A stretch of DNA of 64,000 bases from Brassica napus (taxonomy: Eukaryota; Streptophyta; Magnoliopsida; Brassicales; Brassicaceae), in NCBI RefSeq assembly GCF_020379485.1, contig NC_063446.1:14506471-14570470 (forward strand). Direction: 5' to 3'. The notes below the pieces were generated by a model. It made no database searches. It was not told the DNA's origin and worked only from the letters and a program-made list of their open reading frames with translations. Numbering within the stretch: the stretch's first letter is position 1; the number at the start of each line of letters is the position of its first letter. The translations under genes were made by a program, and so were the position numbers. Shown here piece after piece: positions 1-11,130 of the stretch.

Positions 1-1200
1 AAACAGTTCCTTCAAGGTCACACAACCTCCATTTTTCTCAAAAGTTTCAGATTTGTAAACCTCTTCGCGGACAAGAACTTAAAAAGATGCATTCATTTCT
101 GTAGGGTACGCAATCAAGACGCGATCTTCACAAATCTTGGAACTAACTTTGTAATGCGACCTTCAAGCTGGTGTAATAGGTTAAGTGGACATGAATTGAA
201 TAATGGCCGTGGTGAACTTGACAGAGACAGCATGGAGAGCAAGACTCTGCCTCTGCTTGAGGTATAGCTAACCCACTTGATGAACAATTTGGTATAGAAT
301 CGATGGAAGATGTTGTAATCTGGTTGAAACTTCATGCAGATTAGGAGGACGACCCCAGAGAAAAGAGTCCGCGAAGAAGCGGCAAGAGAAGTATCATCTC
401 TCAAACGATCAAAACCAATGCCCGGAGATGGGATCAACACGATGCTCTCGCTGTCTCTGTTCTCGACATCATCAGGAGAGTCACCGTAGTCATGGCATCT
501 GACATAGTAGAGACGTAAACGTTCAAACTTTAAGGGGATTCAAGGGTAGAGATTGTTTCCTTAAGCCCATTTCTTGCGATGAGTACTTAGCCAGGATCTG
601 GGTCAGGCTTGATTCAGATCCTGTAAGTACTTCTCTATATGAGTTTTGTATTCTTACATAAAATCAGAATAAATAAGTCGTTTTAACTTTAAAAAAAAAA
701 AAGACCAAAGAACCAACAACATGAGAAGTCATTGTTCAGATGAAAAGTGAACGTTAATATGTAAATGTATCAGAGCCATGATGATAGCTCCACAAGCTCT
801 CTCAATCTGCTCCTTAGAGTTGTTATGGTTCAAGTCGATCACCACTAGAAACAGAGGAATCACTCTCTGATTGGAGAAAACTTGTAATATGAATCGCAAA
901 GCTTCCCTTTTGATTTAGATGGTCGATTGTTGAGTGCTAAATTAAGAACCTTAGTGATGGGGTATCTTCTTCATCGCATCGTCCTTGGTGAGGCCACTTC
1001 TCGGTCTGATCGTCAATGATGAGACAGAAGCTCAGTGTTGATAAGCTGATGCGCGAGACCGATAACATAAGATTTCGTGCGGATAGATCATCTGTGGAAT
1101 CTTCTTTAGGGTTAAGATTACGTAAACGAACTTGCCTTGCTCTGGAAACTGCATCTTTAATTGAGCAAGGCTTTGACTGCATCTTCAACTGTCTTTGAAC
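1..1200. other. Unassigned degenerate, possibly ex-coding DNA
   Basis: Base composition here is less AT-rich than the next few kilobases, and short open stretches occur on the minus strand (about 114-440 and 937-1188). They have no continuous frame, no recognisable domain and no convincing splice structure. MAX2, the gene expected next to LSH10 from the Arabidopsis order, is not visible. This may be an old pseudogene or a captured gene fragment; I cannot name a family. Confidence 0.3.
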
Positions 1201-1805
1201 TCACTCTTGACATCTTTAATGGGCCTAGATATGTTGTTCAATAAATTGTCATGAGTTTGTTTTTCCTTACTCTTTAATGAGTTGTAGGCTTTTAGAGGCC
1301 CAAATGGGTTCTGTTCTGTTGTTGAATAAACTAAACTGTCTAGGGTTTGTATTTTGTAGAGCAAACCACTTTAAACTAGAAAGGGAAAGGACAAAGGTTT
1401 CCCAATACTTGTATAGCAAGCCACGCTCTATTAAAAGCTCACTACTCTCCAAGTCTCCAACCATTAGGACATCGATTATGCATCTTTTCTGTAAACTGAA
1501 AGGAGTTCGGGCCAAGACCTAAATCTCTCCCTAGAACCAGATTCGAACCGTTACTAATATCCAGGGTCGGTCATGCGCCAAGCCTAGCGAAACATTCCAC
1601 CTTCCTCCCCCCCCAAAAAAAATTTGAAAAAATTTATATATTTATAGGTCCCTAAATTTGTTTAAAAAAAATTAGAACTCCAAATTTATAAAATCTTTAT
1701 TAAATCGTCTGAGACCTCCAAAATCTCAGGGTATCATATCTGATGACATGGCGTAAATCATCTTATATCCATTAAGAATCGAAATTGGGTATCAAAAACC
1801 TCTTC

Positions 1806-1870
1806 CAACCAAGGTTCGAATTGTTACAAAAAAAAAAAAAAAAAAAAAAAAACCAAGGTTCGAACTTTTA
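1806..1870. repeat. Direct repeat flanking a poly(A) tract
   Basis: The motif ACCAAGGTTCGAA occurs on both sides of a run of about 24 A. This could be the target-site duplication of a very short retroposed tail, or replication slippage. No retroposon body can be made out. Confidence 0.4.
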
Positions 1871-3333
1871 CGGAACGCAACCATTTTCAGGGCGATAACT
1901 ACCTACAGTTACTAGGAATTGTAGTTTGGAAGTTTTCATAATGAATATTTGTTTTAATATTTGGTTATAAGTAAATTCTTGAGGATGCTTAGACCTGCTT
2001 TTGAATACACCAACTGGATTTACACAATATATATTTAACATTTAACAGTACGTACTTTTATAACAACGAAGAGTTGAACTAATGATTAGAATCTTGGGCT
2101 AGCTAGTAGGAGTTTAAAGGATTACAAATTCTAATTCTGTTGGTAAAGGTAAAATGGTATAGGTTTCGCTTTAGAGGTATATACGAATTTACGGATTCAT
2201 GCCTAGTTTAAAAATGAACTATTATTCAAAGGACCAACATGTGATTGTACTGCCCCGCCGACTTTGTTTTGTTTAAGAATTTTCCCTACCAATATTGTAA
2301 CATACTGTTTTGTGGGGATCATGATAATAAATGGTACATGGTGTTTGGTGTTTGGTGTTTGGTATTTGTGTTAAAATAACTTATTGATTTGTAATACTAG
2401 CTTATAGTGATGAACTCAATACTGAAGTTTAACACCTTAATAAACAATCACCATTTATCACAGATTGTTCTAAGCTAATCCTCAATAAACTTTTTACTAA
2501 TCTAGTAACTTGTTGTAAAAGTTATTTCGCCAATTTATCAATGTTACAATATGCCAAAACATACAAAATGGTCAGATTCTGCTACTCCATCATTATCCAT
2601 TGTTATCACATAATTAGTCCAATATGTTGGACTTATACAAGACAAAGAGGTACGCTGACATAGAAGTGCAAAACAAACTTTCTTAAGTATATATAATCTA
2701 TACACTTACTTATTCAAAAGGAGCATAATAAGAGAATAGATATGATATATATAACCGATTGATAGCTACGGAATTGAAGAAGTGGATGAAAATCGGTAAA
2801 AATGGGGGAAGATATATTGAAGATTACATTTTTTGACTTCTTGATCATGAGTAGGTAGACTTGAGGCCTCTTTTGCATTTGATCTCTCTCTGAGATTCTA
2901 TTGATCCTGCAGTCAAGTTTATATAATAATTAATTGTCGAGATCATGCATATTTGTTTGATATAATAAAAATTAACCTAATAGATATAAACTCTTTTGCT
3001 ATGCCAATTTATTCAAGATTTATTCTCTCACTTATGTTATATTGCATCATCCAACAAAATCCAAAAAGGTTTGCGGGGGACAAAACAAACTTTTAGCCTT
3101 TTCAAAGTTAGTGGTGACTAAAATCTTAAAGGAAGACTCATCAGGATGATACGAGCAAAGTATATATACCTACGATTAAAATTATACCTGAGATCATAGA
3201 AAATAAAAATGATTTAGGTGTAATCAAAGAGAAACTTACTGTCCCACAAAATATAATATATCTATTCTATAACTTCAGAAAATGCCAATGCATAACTACT
3301 CCCAATGTTCATGCAGTAAAAAGAGCCTCTATC

Positions 3334-3387
3334 ATATACTGTCACAACCCAAGCTCTTAACATATACTGTCACAACCCAAGCTCAAA
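3334..3387. repeat. 28-bp tandem duplication
   Basis: Two adjacent copies share ATACTGTCACAACCCAAGCT. They sit at the left edge of the plastid-derived insert and may mark the insertion junction. Confidence 0.7.
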
Positions 3388-3417
3388 ACTCCGAGATCCT
3401 AATTACAATTCAACCAA

Positions 3418-3797
3418 TTACGCATTTCATTTCTGGTAATAGATCCATAATCAAAAAAATGTTTGTGATTGTTCCAGAAAAAATGAAACAAAAAATACGG
3501 TAGAGCTAGGACAATTATTGTATGAGGTCTACCCAATGCTAAATGCAGAAGCGCATAATAGATCGATATGAACATCATGAGCTGTCCCGCAATAAAACCA
3601 GTTGTTACTTATACTTTCTTCTCGGTTCTTTCTTCTCCTTCGTCCATAACCTGAGCTCGGAGAAGGAAGAGATAAGAGGACCGTATGGAGAATGTGGTCA
3701 GAAATCCATAATAGAGTCCGACCACAACGACCGAATTGATTATCTTCATGCATAAAGATACTAGATTACCTAGTATAAAAGATTGAAAAACCATCAC
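3418..3797 (-). pseudogene. ycf1: ycf1 (TIC214) 5' fragment, plastid-derived pseudogene
   Basis: The minus-strand translation from 3797 begins [16 protein letters not shown] and continues with the hydrophobic membrane segments typical of the Ycf1 N-terminus. Ycf1/TIC214 is a very large plastid membrane protein linked to protein import. Here the frame is closed after about 62 residues: the codon after EKKV is TAA. The Ycf1-like sequence then resumes in the same frame (TTGFIAGQ, then [20 protein letters not shown]) until homology stops near 3418. About 125 residues' worth of a protein of well over 1,000 residues is present, so this is a non-functional fragment. Confidence 0.85.
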
Positions 3798-4130
3798 AAA
3801 CCTCCATTTTTTCTTTTCTATTTCAATTTCTGGATTATTATATGATGATTTTACAATTTTCCATATATAGAAATAGAAAAAGATAGATTAGAAACGACAT
3901 CTCTTATGTCAATGACACCAAAGGGTTATTAAATTAATGGAATTGGAATATGGATGGAATATAATAAAATAGAGCCGCTTTGAGGTTCCCTATGAAATGA
4001 GGCATGGAACGGAGCTACTACGAAGAAGTTCCAGAGGTTACGAAGGAAACTTCGAATTCATATTGGTCATGGGTTGAGAACGGGAATTGAACTCCAGGAG
4101 ATGTAATCTCCCGTTTTTGGTTGAATTGAA
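3418..4130. other. Nuclear plastid DNA insert (NUPT)
   Basis: The left part (to 3797) encodes the N-terminus of the plastid ycf1 gene on the minus strand. The sequence to its right resembles the plastid non-coding DNA that lies upstream of ycf1. The insert carries point changes and a premature stop, and it is embedded in ordinary nuclear AT-rich DNA with no other plastid genes, so it is a transferred copy rather than organelle sequence. The right boundary is approximate. Confidence 0.75.
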
Positions 4131-5126
4131 AATCATATAGATTTCTTTGAGTTGTTTATATTTAGATCATTTTCCTAAGACCCACATATATAGCAATAAT
4201 TAAAAGCATGATCAGTAAAGTCTTAAATATATGTTAACTTTTCTTCTGAGATAACCTTATTAACCTTTAAACAATCATGGAATGTCAATTATTAATCGAT
4301 TTCTTTAGGTTATAAAACGAAGGGAAAAAAGTCTAATCGATTTATCCATTGATCATCAATGGGGAACATAATCTACAGAAATCTTTAAAGAGAAGCATTC
4401 TAAGAGCCAATCATTACTTCATTGAACCACTGTTTACAGTGGTAAAATGTGTGTGGGGTCTACGAAGTAAAAAAATACATCTTGGGGAATCAAATGTTTT
4501 CCAAATCTTGAATGGGATTCTCTCTAAGATCTATACTTGATAATCGGGTGCAGTTTCAAATGAAGGTTTTCATTAAAAACATTTATAGTTTTTTTCATTT
4601 AATTGCTAGAAAATCTAATGAATCATCCATATGCTAGAAACTAGAACATTTATTTTCATGTATTTTTCATTCCATAATTAAAATATACTTTCACTGAAAG
4701 AGCTAAAATGATTTAAACGTAATCATCTAAAATAAATTCTACTTCAATTGAAAACCTAAGAAAATCTGACTTCAATCCGGCCCCTTAATCCAAAACCAAC
4801 ATCAACAAAAATATATATATCAAAAGCCTAACGATGTCTGATGTCTCCAAGTAATTAGGGTTTGATACATAGACCATTCTGGAACATAAACATATAGATT
4901 TGGGGTATGTTACTAGTCAGTGAAACCATTCAATCACATAAGCATATAGATTTACGATATGTTAATAGTTATGAAACCATTATTTCAGAAGTTTCTACTA
5001 AGGAGATCAAGAAACAAAATCTAATGCATATATGTAAATGAACGCCAAGGCACATATTCACACAAAATAAAAGCATAGTCAATGGAGAAATATATTACCA
5101 CAAAGTCTTTCACCAAGATGAGAATC
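4131..5126. other. Intergenic DNA downstream of LSH10
   Basis: No gene is supported. A 63-codon open frame at 4349-4540 on the plus strand has no recognisable features and is probably fortuitous. The 3' untranslated and terminator region of LSH10 should lie in the last few hundred bases. Confidence 0.5.
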
Positions 5127-5660
5127 TTAAGAGAAGCTGAAGGAAGAGGAGGAAGAAGAAAAGTCGTCTCTTCCACCAACCATCTCCGTCGGTGGCTGCT
5201 TCTTCTTCTTCTTCTTGTAAGGAATACCTCTAGCCTTAGCCTGACACTCCCTAACCTCCCGCAGATAAACCCTTATTGCTCCACTAGCGAAAGGGTTTGT
5301 TTCCGGAGAACCACCGTTCTCCTCGTAAGCCGCTCTCAGCCGTCCGATCAAAGCGTCGAGACTTCCCCAAGCTTGTCTGAGAGGGCACGTGCAAGGAGCT
5401 GGTGGCTCAGGCTGGCCGTAGAACATACAGCCAAGCACGTGCACCTTTGTCTTACCGAACTGGTCTAAGTACCTTAGGAAATCAAGCACGTGATTGCAGT
5501 TGCAGTGTGAAATGGGAACCGGCGGTCTCTGGTTCTTCAAATACTGTCCGAAAGTGTTCCAGTCGCGTCTCTTCTGTGACTCGTAACGGCTTGGTGTCAC
5601 CGGTGGCTCTGATCCTGATGATTCCATCAAGCTCTTTCCTCTGTCTCTAGGAGATGACAT
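5127..5660 (-). CDS. LSH10: ALOG-domain nuclear protein, LSH10-like
   Basis: This is an intact single-exon gene of 177 codons, the usual length for a small Arabidopsis LSH protein. The N-terminal tail (residues 1-30) is rich in Ser, Pro and Arg. The ALOG domain spans about residues 30-150: it starts at [20 protein letters not shown], then has the Cys/His-rich insert ([14 protein letters not shown], then [21 protein letters not shown]) and the [17 protein letters not shown] and [17 protein letters not shown] segments. A Lys run (KKKKKK) just after the domain is the expected nuclear localisation signal, and the protein ends in a Ser-rich tail. ALOG proteins are plant nuclear DNA-binding regulators of organ boundaries, light-dependent growth and inflorescence form. 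The start is chosen at [13 protein letters not shown] because a TATA-like sequence lies about 65 bp upstream and the family normally begins this way. Other LSH paralogues are close, but size, N-terminus and the GRF9/TTL3 neighbours favour LSH10. Confidence 0.92.
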   Translation of the reverse strand: MSSPRDRGKSLMESSGSEPPVTPSRYESQKRRDWNTFGQYLKNQRPPVPISHCNCNHVLDFLRYLDQFGKTKVHVLGCMFYGQPEPPAPCTCPLRQAWGSLDALIGRLRAAYEENGGSPETNPFASGAIRVYLREVRECQAKARGIPYKKKKKKQPPTEMVGGRDDFSSSSSSFSFS

Positions 5661-5724
5661 GATAAATGATCTTGTTCAGTGTAGAGAGAGAGATGCTGGT
5701 GAAGTTTAAGGGATCATTTTGTGT

Positions 5725-5732
5725 TTTATATA
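5725..5732 (-). promoter_or_regulatory. TATA box of LSH10
   Basis: On the minus strand this reads TATATAAA, about 65 bp upstream of the LSH10 start codon. This is a normal plant TATA-to-ATG distance for a short leader. Confidence 0.55.
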
Positions 5733-5801
5733 TGGATCTGATGAATTGGGTAATTAAGAAAAATGAAATGTTGAGTGAGTTTGATGAGAGGGTGAAAGTA
5801 A

Positions 5802-6057
5802 TACTCCTTCCGTTCCGGAATATAAAATTTTCTAGAATAAGCAAGTTTATTAAAAATTTAATAAATGTTTATAATTTAATTTATTTTTTATTTTATTATA
5901 TATTTTTCAATAAATTTCTATCAATGAAATTTAAACAATTTAAATATTTTCAACTAATATTTTTCAAAAATATAAAAAAATATTTTGATAATATAGAAAA
6001 TTTATCTTTGTTAAACAATAAAAAAATCAGAAAAATGTTCTAGGGACGGAGGGAGTT
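5802..6057. mobile_element. Stowaway-like MITE
   Basis: The element is about 255 bp and AT-rich. The left end reads ACTCCTTCCGTTCC and the right end reads GGGACGGAGGGAGT, an imperfect inverted repeat of the common plant TACTCCCTCCGTTCC type. It has no coding capacity. It lies only about 140 bp upstream of the LSH10 start codon, within its promoter region. Confidence 0.7.
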
Positions 6058-6253
6058 CTAATAATGGAGGATGATGTTGACGTTAGAGGACTTGTCATGG
6101 GCCCGTTTCAAACTTTGCTTTCTTTCTTCATCAGTCATATTTTTGGATTATCTCCCACTTTTCTTCCCTATGGAATTAGTAATTAGCGAATAGTTATTAA
6201 TCAACTCATAAATAACATCGCTATGAAATATTCATTATGTAGTAATTAATGAA

Positions 6254-6502
6254 TACTCCCTCTATTTTTTAAAGTTACGTATTCTAGATTTTTTACACGT
6301 TTTAATAAAACACATTAAATTTACATATTTTTTTGTGTTTATTTTTTTCCATAATTTTAAACCAATAAAAATTCAACTAGAACAATTAAGTTTTTTTAAG
6401 TTTGCAATTAGTTAATAAAATATGCATAGGAAATGTGAAAAATGAATCTTTTTAAAACAATTTTTTTTTTAAAAATATGTAACTTCAAGGAACGGAAGAG
6501 TA
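6254..6502. mobile_element. Stowaway-like MITE
   Basis: The element is about 249 bp. The left end TACTCCCTCTATTTTTTAAA and the inverse of the right end (TACTCTTCCGTTCCTTGAA) match at about two thirds of positions, and both ends continue into an AGTTAC(G/A)TATT segment. It is non-coding. Confidence 0.65.
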
Positions 6503-7438
6503 GTTATTAAGCCCAATGCTGTTCGGCTTTGTAGTTTGTACAAATCCGCTTTCATTTTAACGATAATTCATATATTTATCAAAAAAAAAATATTCATTAT
6601 GTGGTCAAGAAGTAGAGGTTTAGTATCTTTCATTCTGCTTTTGAATCTTTGTCGTTTAGATAGTAAAAATATCGGTTATGGTCTCGGATTTATCTTAAAA
6701 TTAATATCCGATGTCTTCTAGATTTTGATATGGTGAATAGAAATGTGCTGATCAAGTAATAGGCAAAATTTGGAAATGTGCTAAACTTTATTAGGATTCA
6801 AGTTTTCTTTAGAAATAAAATTATAGTTATGTTAATGGTATGAGTATGGGATTCGATCTAGTCAATTTACATGTCGTAGTCTGGTAAATTATACGGTTAC
6901 GCGTTGACAAAAAAAAAACATTGAATATATTTCTATCGGATCAGACGAATATAGAAAATGTGTTAGCTGGTTATGTAATTGTGTGTTGTATGTTAAATTT
7001 TTTATTGTTTAAAATACTCTTTTTTTTAACGACTATTGTTTAAAATACGAACAACAATTTATGGCAGATGATGTGTGCCTACATACGTCATAGGACTAAC
7101 GGATGTGCAAAATATATACTTCTGCACATGTCATAGTTTCGTGCTTATATAAAGATGTGAAAACAATCTTGTATAAATATAAACTTCTCTATAAAATCAG
7201 GTTTGAGTTGTCATGGTCAGATTAGAATGGATCACATCTAGTCTATAAATAAATATATTAATAACTATGCTAACACTCCTAGCTAGTCCATTTAATTTTC
7301 AGGACAACCATTTAATATAAATATAGTTTGATATATCTTCCGTATTTATCGTGTTTCCCCCCCCCCCCCCCGAACAAAAAAATGTCGTATTTTTCTATGT
7401 CAACGCACTAGAAAATTTGTCTTATTTTCTGTATTTAA

Positions 7439-7683
7439 TACTCTATCCATTGAGATAGATTTTTTTAGAAAAAAAAGTTTGTTTCACGAATATGTATTTT
7501 GTGTTTTAAATGAAAAATTGTAAACTTAAAAAAAAATTAATTGACTTTATCGAATTACTATTGGTTAAAATTCATTAAAAATTAAAAATTACAGAAAATA
7601 ATACATTTATTATGGTAATTTAATGTGCGTGTTTTTAATATGTGTAAAAATACTAAGCTTATTTTTGTGGAACGGAGAAAGTA
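7439..7683. mobile_element. Degenerate Stowaway-like MITE
   Basis: The element is about 245 bp. The left end is TACTCTATCCATTGAG and the right end is GGAACGGAGAAAGTA, a weaker version of the same terminal motif as the two upstream elements. The body is AT-rich and non-coding. Confidence 0.5.
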
Positions 7684-10600
7684 GTATATTATAACAGTGT
7701 TATATCTTTTGAATTAGATATATTTATCGTATTTTTCCTATACACAAAAACGTATTGTATTTTTTGATATTAACAAAATAGAAAAATTTCTCATGATTCA
7801 TATTTTCAATCGTCCAATCGATTTTTGTTGATAGAGAGTGATGTTGTTTATTCAGCATCGATCCCTAGTAGTACTCTTTTCTGTTCCCATTAAACTGAAA
7901 TGGTTTTTTTTTTCAATCTATGTTTCCTTCATAAATATACTTTTGCTTTTCCAATGTAAAATGTCCTTTGCGTATTCAATATAAAATTAAATTTAGTTAT
8001 TACTGCTTGTTTATTGTTATTTTGTTGTCTCTACGTTATCAATATATTTCATTTATTCCACGAAAATAGTAATTTAGAAATTTTTATTTGTCTCACAAAA
8101 AATTATTTTTGTTTTGATATAACTTTATAGTTTATTTACCTATTTTTCTCACATTAATTAAGACAACTACTACATAGTATAATATTTTTTTTGTTAATTA
8201 TGTATTAAATTTAAATTATTTTTTGGTATTACAATTTTATTTTTAAAATATGTAAAAACTTAAAAACTACAATTTTCGTGAAAACAAATGTAGTATAACA
8301 CAACAACATCATTAACACAAAACATTAAATTATAGATTCCAGATCAGTTATCATTATATAAAACTTGCTTAATTTCCAAAGGATGATTAACACAAGCGCT
8401 GTAAATTAAGTATTTTTGTCATATACAATAAATGTTTAAATCCCCTATATTTAAAGTAGTTTGTTTATATAAATGAAAAGTATTATTATTATGTTTCATA
8501 AAAAGTGTTATTTCAAAAAAATTTATACAAAAATATCATTTAAAAATTTCAATGCATTTTATGTCTATTTAATTTTAAATTAATTTACAAAATGCATTAT
8601 AACAAGTGTTTTTTCAAATGCATTATTTTTGTAAATGATAATTTTATCTTAAATACTATAAATTAAATAGATAACATTAAGAAAATAAATTTATTTTAAT
8701 CAGTTTTTTTCAATTTGTGTCATGAAACGAATGAGTATCAAACATAAATTGAAAAATTATTCCAAACATAAATTGGAAAAAGGAAGGAGCTTTACGACAC
8801 AAGAAAAAGGGAATTCAGATTTGTTTTACCGGTCAATTAAATGCTTAAATATATTCTAATTAGGGCTCTTGTTTTTTCTCCGAAATACATTGCACATTAA
8901 CGTTTTCTAAAATCCCATCAAAGCCTAAGTTAACGATAGAGTTAGACATTAGACCTTCCATTTTATAATGATATGCAATATAATAATAATATAATGAAAA
9001 TAATTGAGAAATATGTAAAGTAGAGTGAGCACCGATGTCCCTTATTGGTTCATGAAGACTAGGGAATAGGTTACGTATGAGTCATTAACCACTATATTTC
9101 ACCTACCTTTTTAAGGCATATCTTTGTAATTATTTACATATGATATCTTTGATCATATGTAAAAATGGTATCTTAATTTTATCATGGCCCATCAAAATTA
9201 TTTTCTTATAGTTGAATAAAATATGATACATGTGGCTGATACATTAGCAATCAGGTATTAATAATAGTACATCTAAAAAAAAAAATTACTTATCAAACAA
9301 AAATAATAATAGTACATCTGGAGCAGAATAAATTATGATATGGTTCGGCCAGATTGAACCGATCTTTCAAAACTAAACAAACCATGATCTGAAACGGTAA
9401 TTTTCTGTAATCATTGTTTATGCTAAACATGATTTTGAAATTCTAAGTTGTAATGATTTGGAAGTAAGAAAACCTACCGATGTCAAGTAAGAAACAAAGC
9501 TTCTATCAAAACAACCTGCTTCATATGTGATTCAAGACTTTTTGTCTCTGTCTTTTATCTTTTCCTTGCGATGTAACTTTCTAGGCTAAATGCTTCTCTT
9601 TTCTACAAGGGTCTGTAAAAACTTAAAAACTCTTTTCAGAAATGGTATCTCGTTTTATGGGGAAAAAAAGAAGAAGTAAGAAAACTAGTTCCGGGCAAAA
9701 ACCTGAATTTGAAGAACTGTGCCAAATCTAATCAGAAAAATCCTATCAAATTATTATTTAAAAGGAATCAATATTTTGATATTTAGAAAATTAGAACCGA
9801 ACCAAATTCAAACCAAAATATTTTGAATATCCAAATATATCCAAATCATATTTATATATTTAAATTTATTAGTTATTTTTAGATTTAGTATCCAAAAATA
9901 TCCAAATTTATCCAAAATAATTTAATATATATATATATATATAAATTGTCAAAAGTAAATTATAGATAAAAGGCTAAGAAATTCTCAAAAAACCAAAAAC
10001 AAATACTTAAAATATTTATGATTTTTCATTCAAATACTAGCTGGGCAAATAGAACCCTCTCTTATGCATTTCCGTTGAGACTTAAATTACTTAATTGAAA
10101 ATGGTATCTTTATTAAAAAAAAACACCCCTCTCTTATGCAGGGAGGAAACAGTTGTTATCTTCAGTCATCTATGAAACTGTTAATTTTTGGACTTTTGCA
10201 TTTGTGCTTCCAAAAGGATGTCTCTTCACGTTCACTAGTAAATCAAACCCTTTTATAAAAAAGAACGTAATATTATAAATTTAGGTAATATTATTAAGAA
10301 GACTGATTTAAGAATGGAAGATCATGCATAAACACTTGAAGAGTCATGTGTTGCCGACACCAAATGAATATGATCGTGGTAAGCTGGAACTAGCATAAGT
10401 TGATATATTGCAGACAATAATAGTTATAGGAGTAAATTGTACATTCTCATTGATTTGCTCATAATGACTTATATCGGCTACTATATCCATATTGCCATCA
10501 ATTTGTAGTATACATTGCATATTATTTTTAGTTTGTAATTAATAGATAAACCAATTCCATCTTCTTTCTTTTTATTCATCACACAGAATTGTCCATCATT

Positions 10601-10750
10601 AACTTTTAATATATGTAGTGTTCTTGAATTTTAGATAACTAAACGAAACTAAAATTAGTAAATATATACCATGTCATTGACAGAAGATGAGGAGAAGCGG
10701 GAAGGGAACAAAAGAGAGAGCATGTGATGTGTTAGGACTTCGGAGATTGT
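7684..10750. other. AT-rich intergenic DNA
   Basis: This stretch is strongly AT-rich with no open frame of note. It holds short TA dinucleotide runs (about 9930-9945) and many poly(A)/poly(T) tracts. No trace of PPC2, expected between LSH10 and GRF9, was seen. Confidence 0.6.
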
Positions 10751-11127
10751 GGCCATGTTCGTTTACCTATCGCGCGACATGCGACCTGCGACTGATCGCA
10801 GGTCGTAGGTTGTTGTTCGTTTGATGTCGCGTAACATGCGACCTGCGATTGGTCGCATGTCGCAAGTCGCAGGTTGTTTTTCGTTTTGATGTCGCGCGAC
10901 TGATCGCACGACCAGTTGCAGGTTCCATTCAAGTCGCCCGAAAAAAACAGCGACTAAAAATTAAGAAATTTATGATCGCGCAAGTCGCAGGTCGCGCGAC
11001 ACGTAAACGAACATAGTTTTAGTCGCAGATCGCATGTTTAGTCGCAGGTCGCGCGACACATAAACAAACGTAATCTTAGTCGTATGTCGCAGGTCGCAGA
11101 TCGCGCGACAAGTAAACGAAGATGTCA
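10751..11127. mobile_element. Tourist-like (PIF/Harbinger) MITE with GTCGCAGGT motifs
   Basis: The element is about 377 bp. The left end is GGCCATGTTCGTTTAC and the right end is GTAAACGAAGATGTCA, in inverse orientation. A 3-bp TGT lies on each side (10748-10750 and 11128-11130). The interior consists largely of the word GCGACCTGCGAC and its reverse complement, making it GC-rich in an AT-rich setting. The right terminal sequence (CGCGCGACACGTAAACGAAC type) occurs about three times in tandem. Open frames inside it are by-products of the repeats. Confidence 0.75.
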
Positions 11128-11130
11128 TGT

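Larger units (their letters stand above)
1201..3417. other. AT-rich intergenic DNA
   Basis: I see no supported gene. There are homopolymer tracts near 1604-1625, a long A tract at about 1829-1853, and a short run of a GTGTTTG-type repeat near 2339-2365. A 28-bp tandem duplication lies at 3334-3387. Confidence 0.6.

Noticed and set aside
4349..4540. A plastid-derived gene in the 63-codon frame at 4349-4540
   Set aside because: I could not match it to any plastid protein, and it lies beyond the confident end of the plastid insert.
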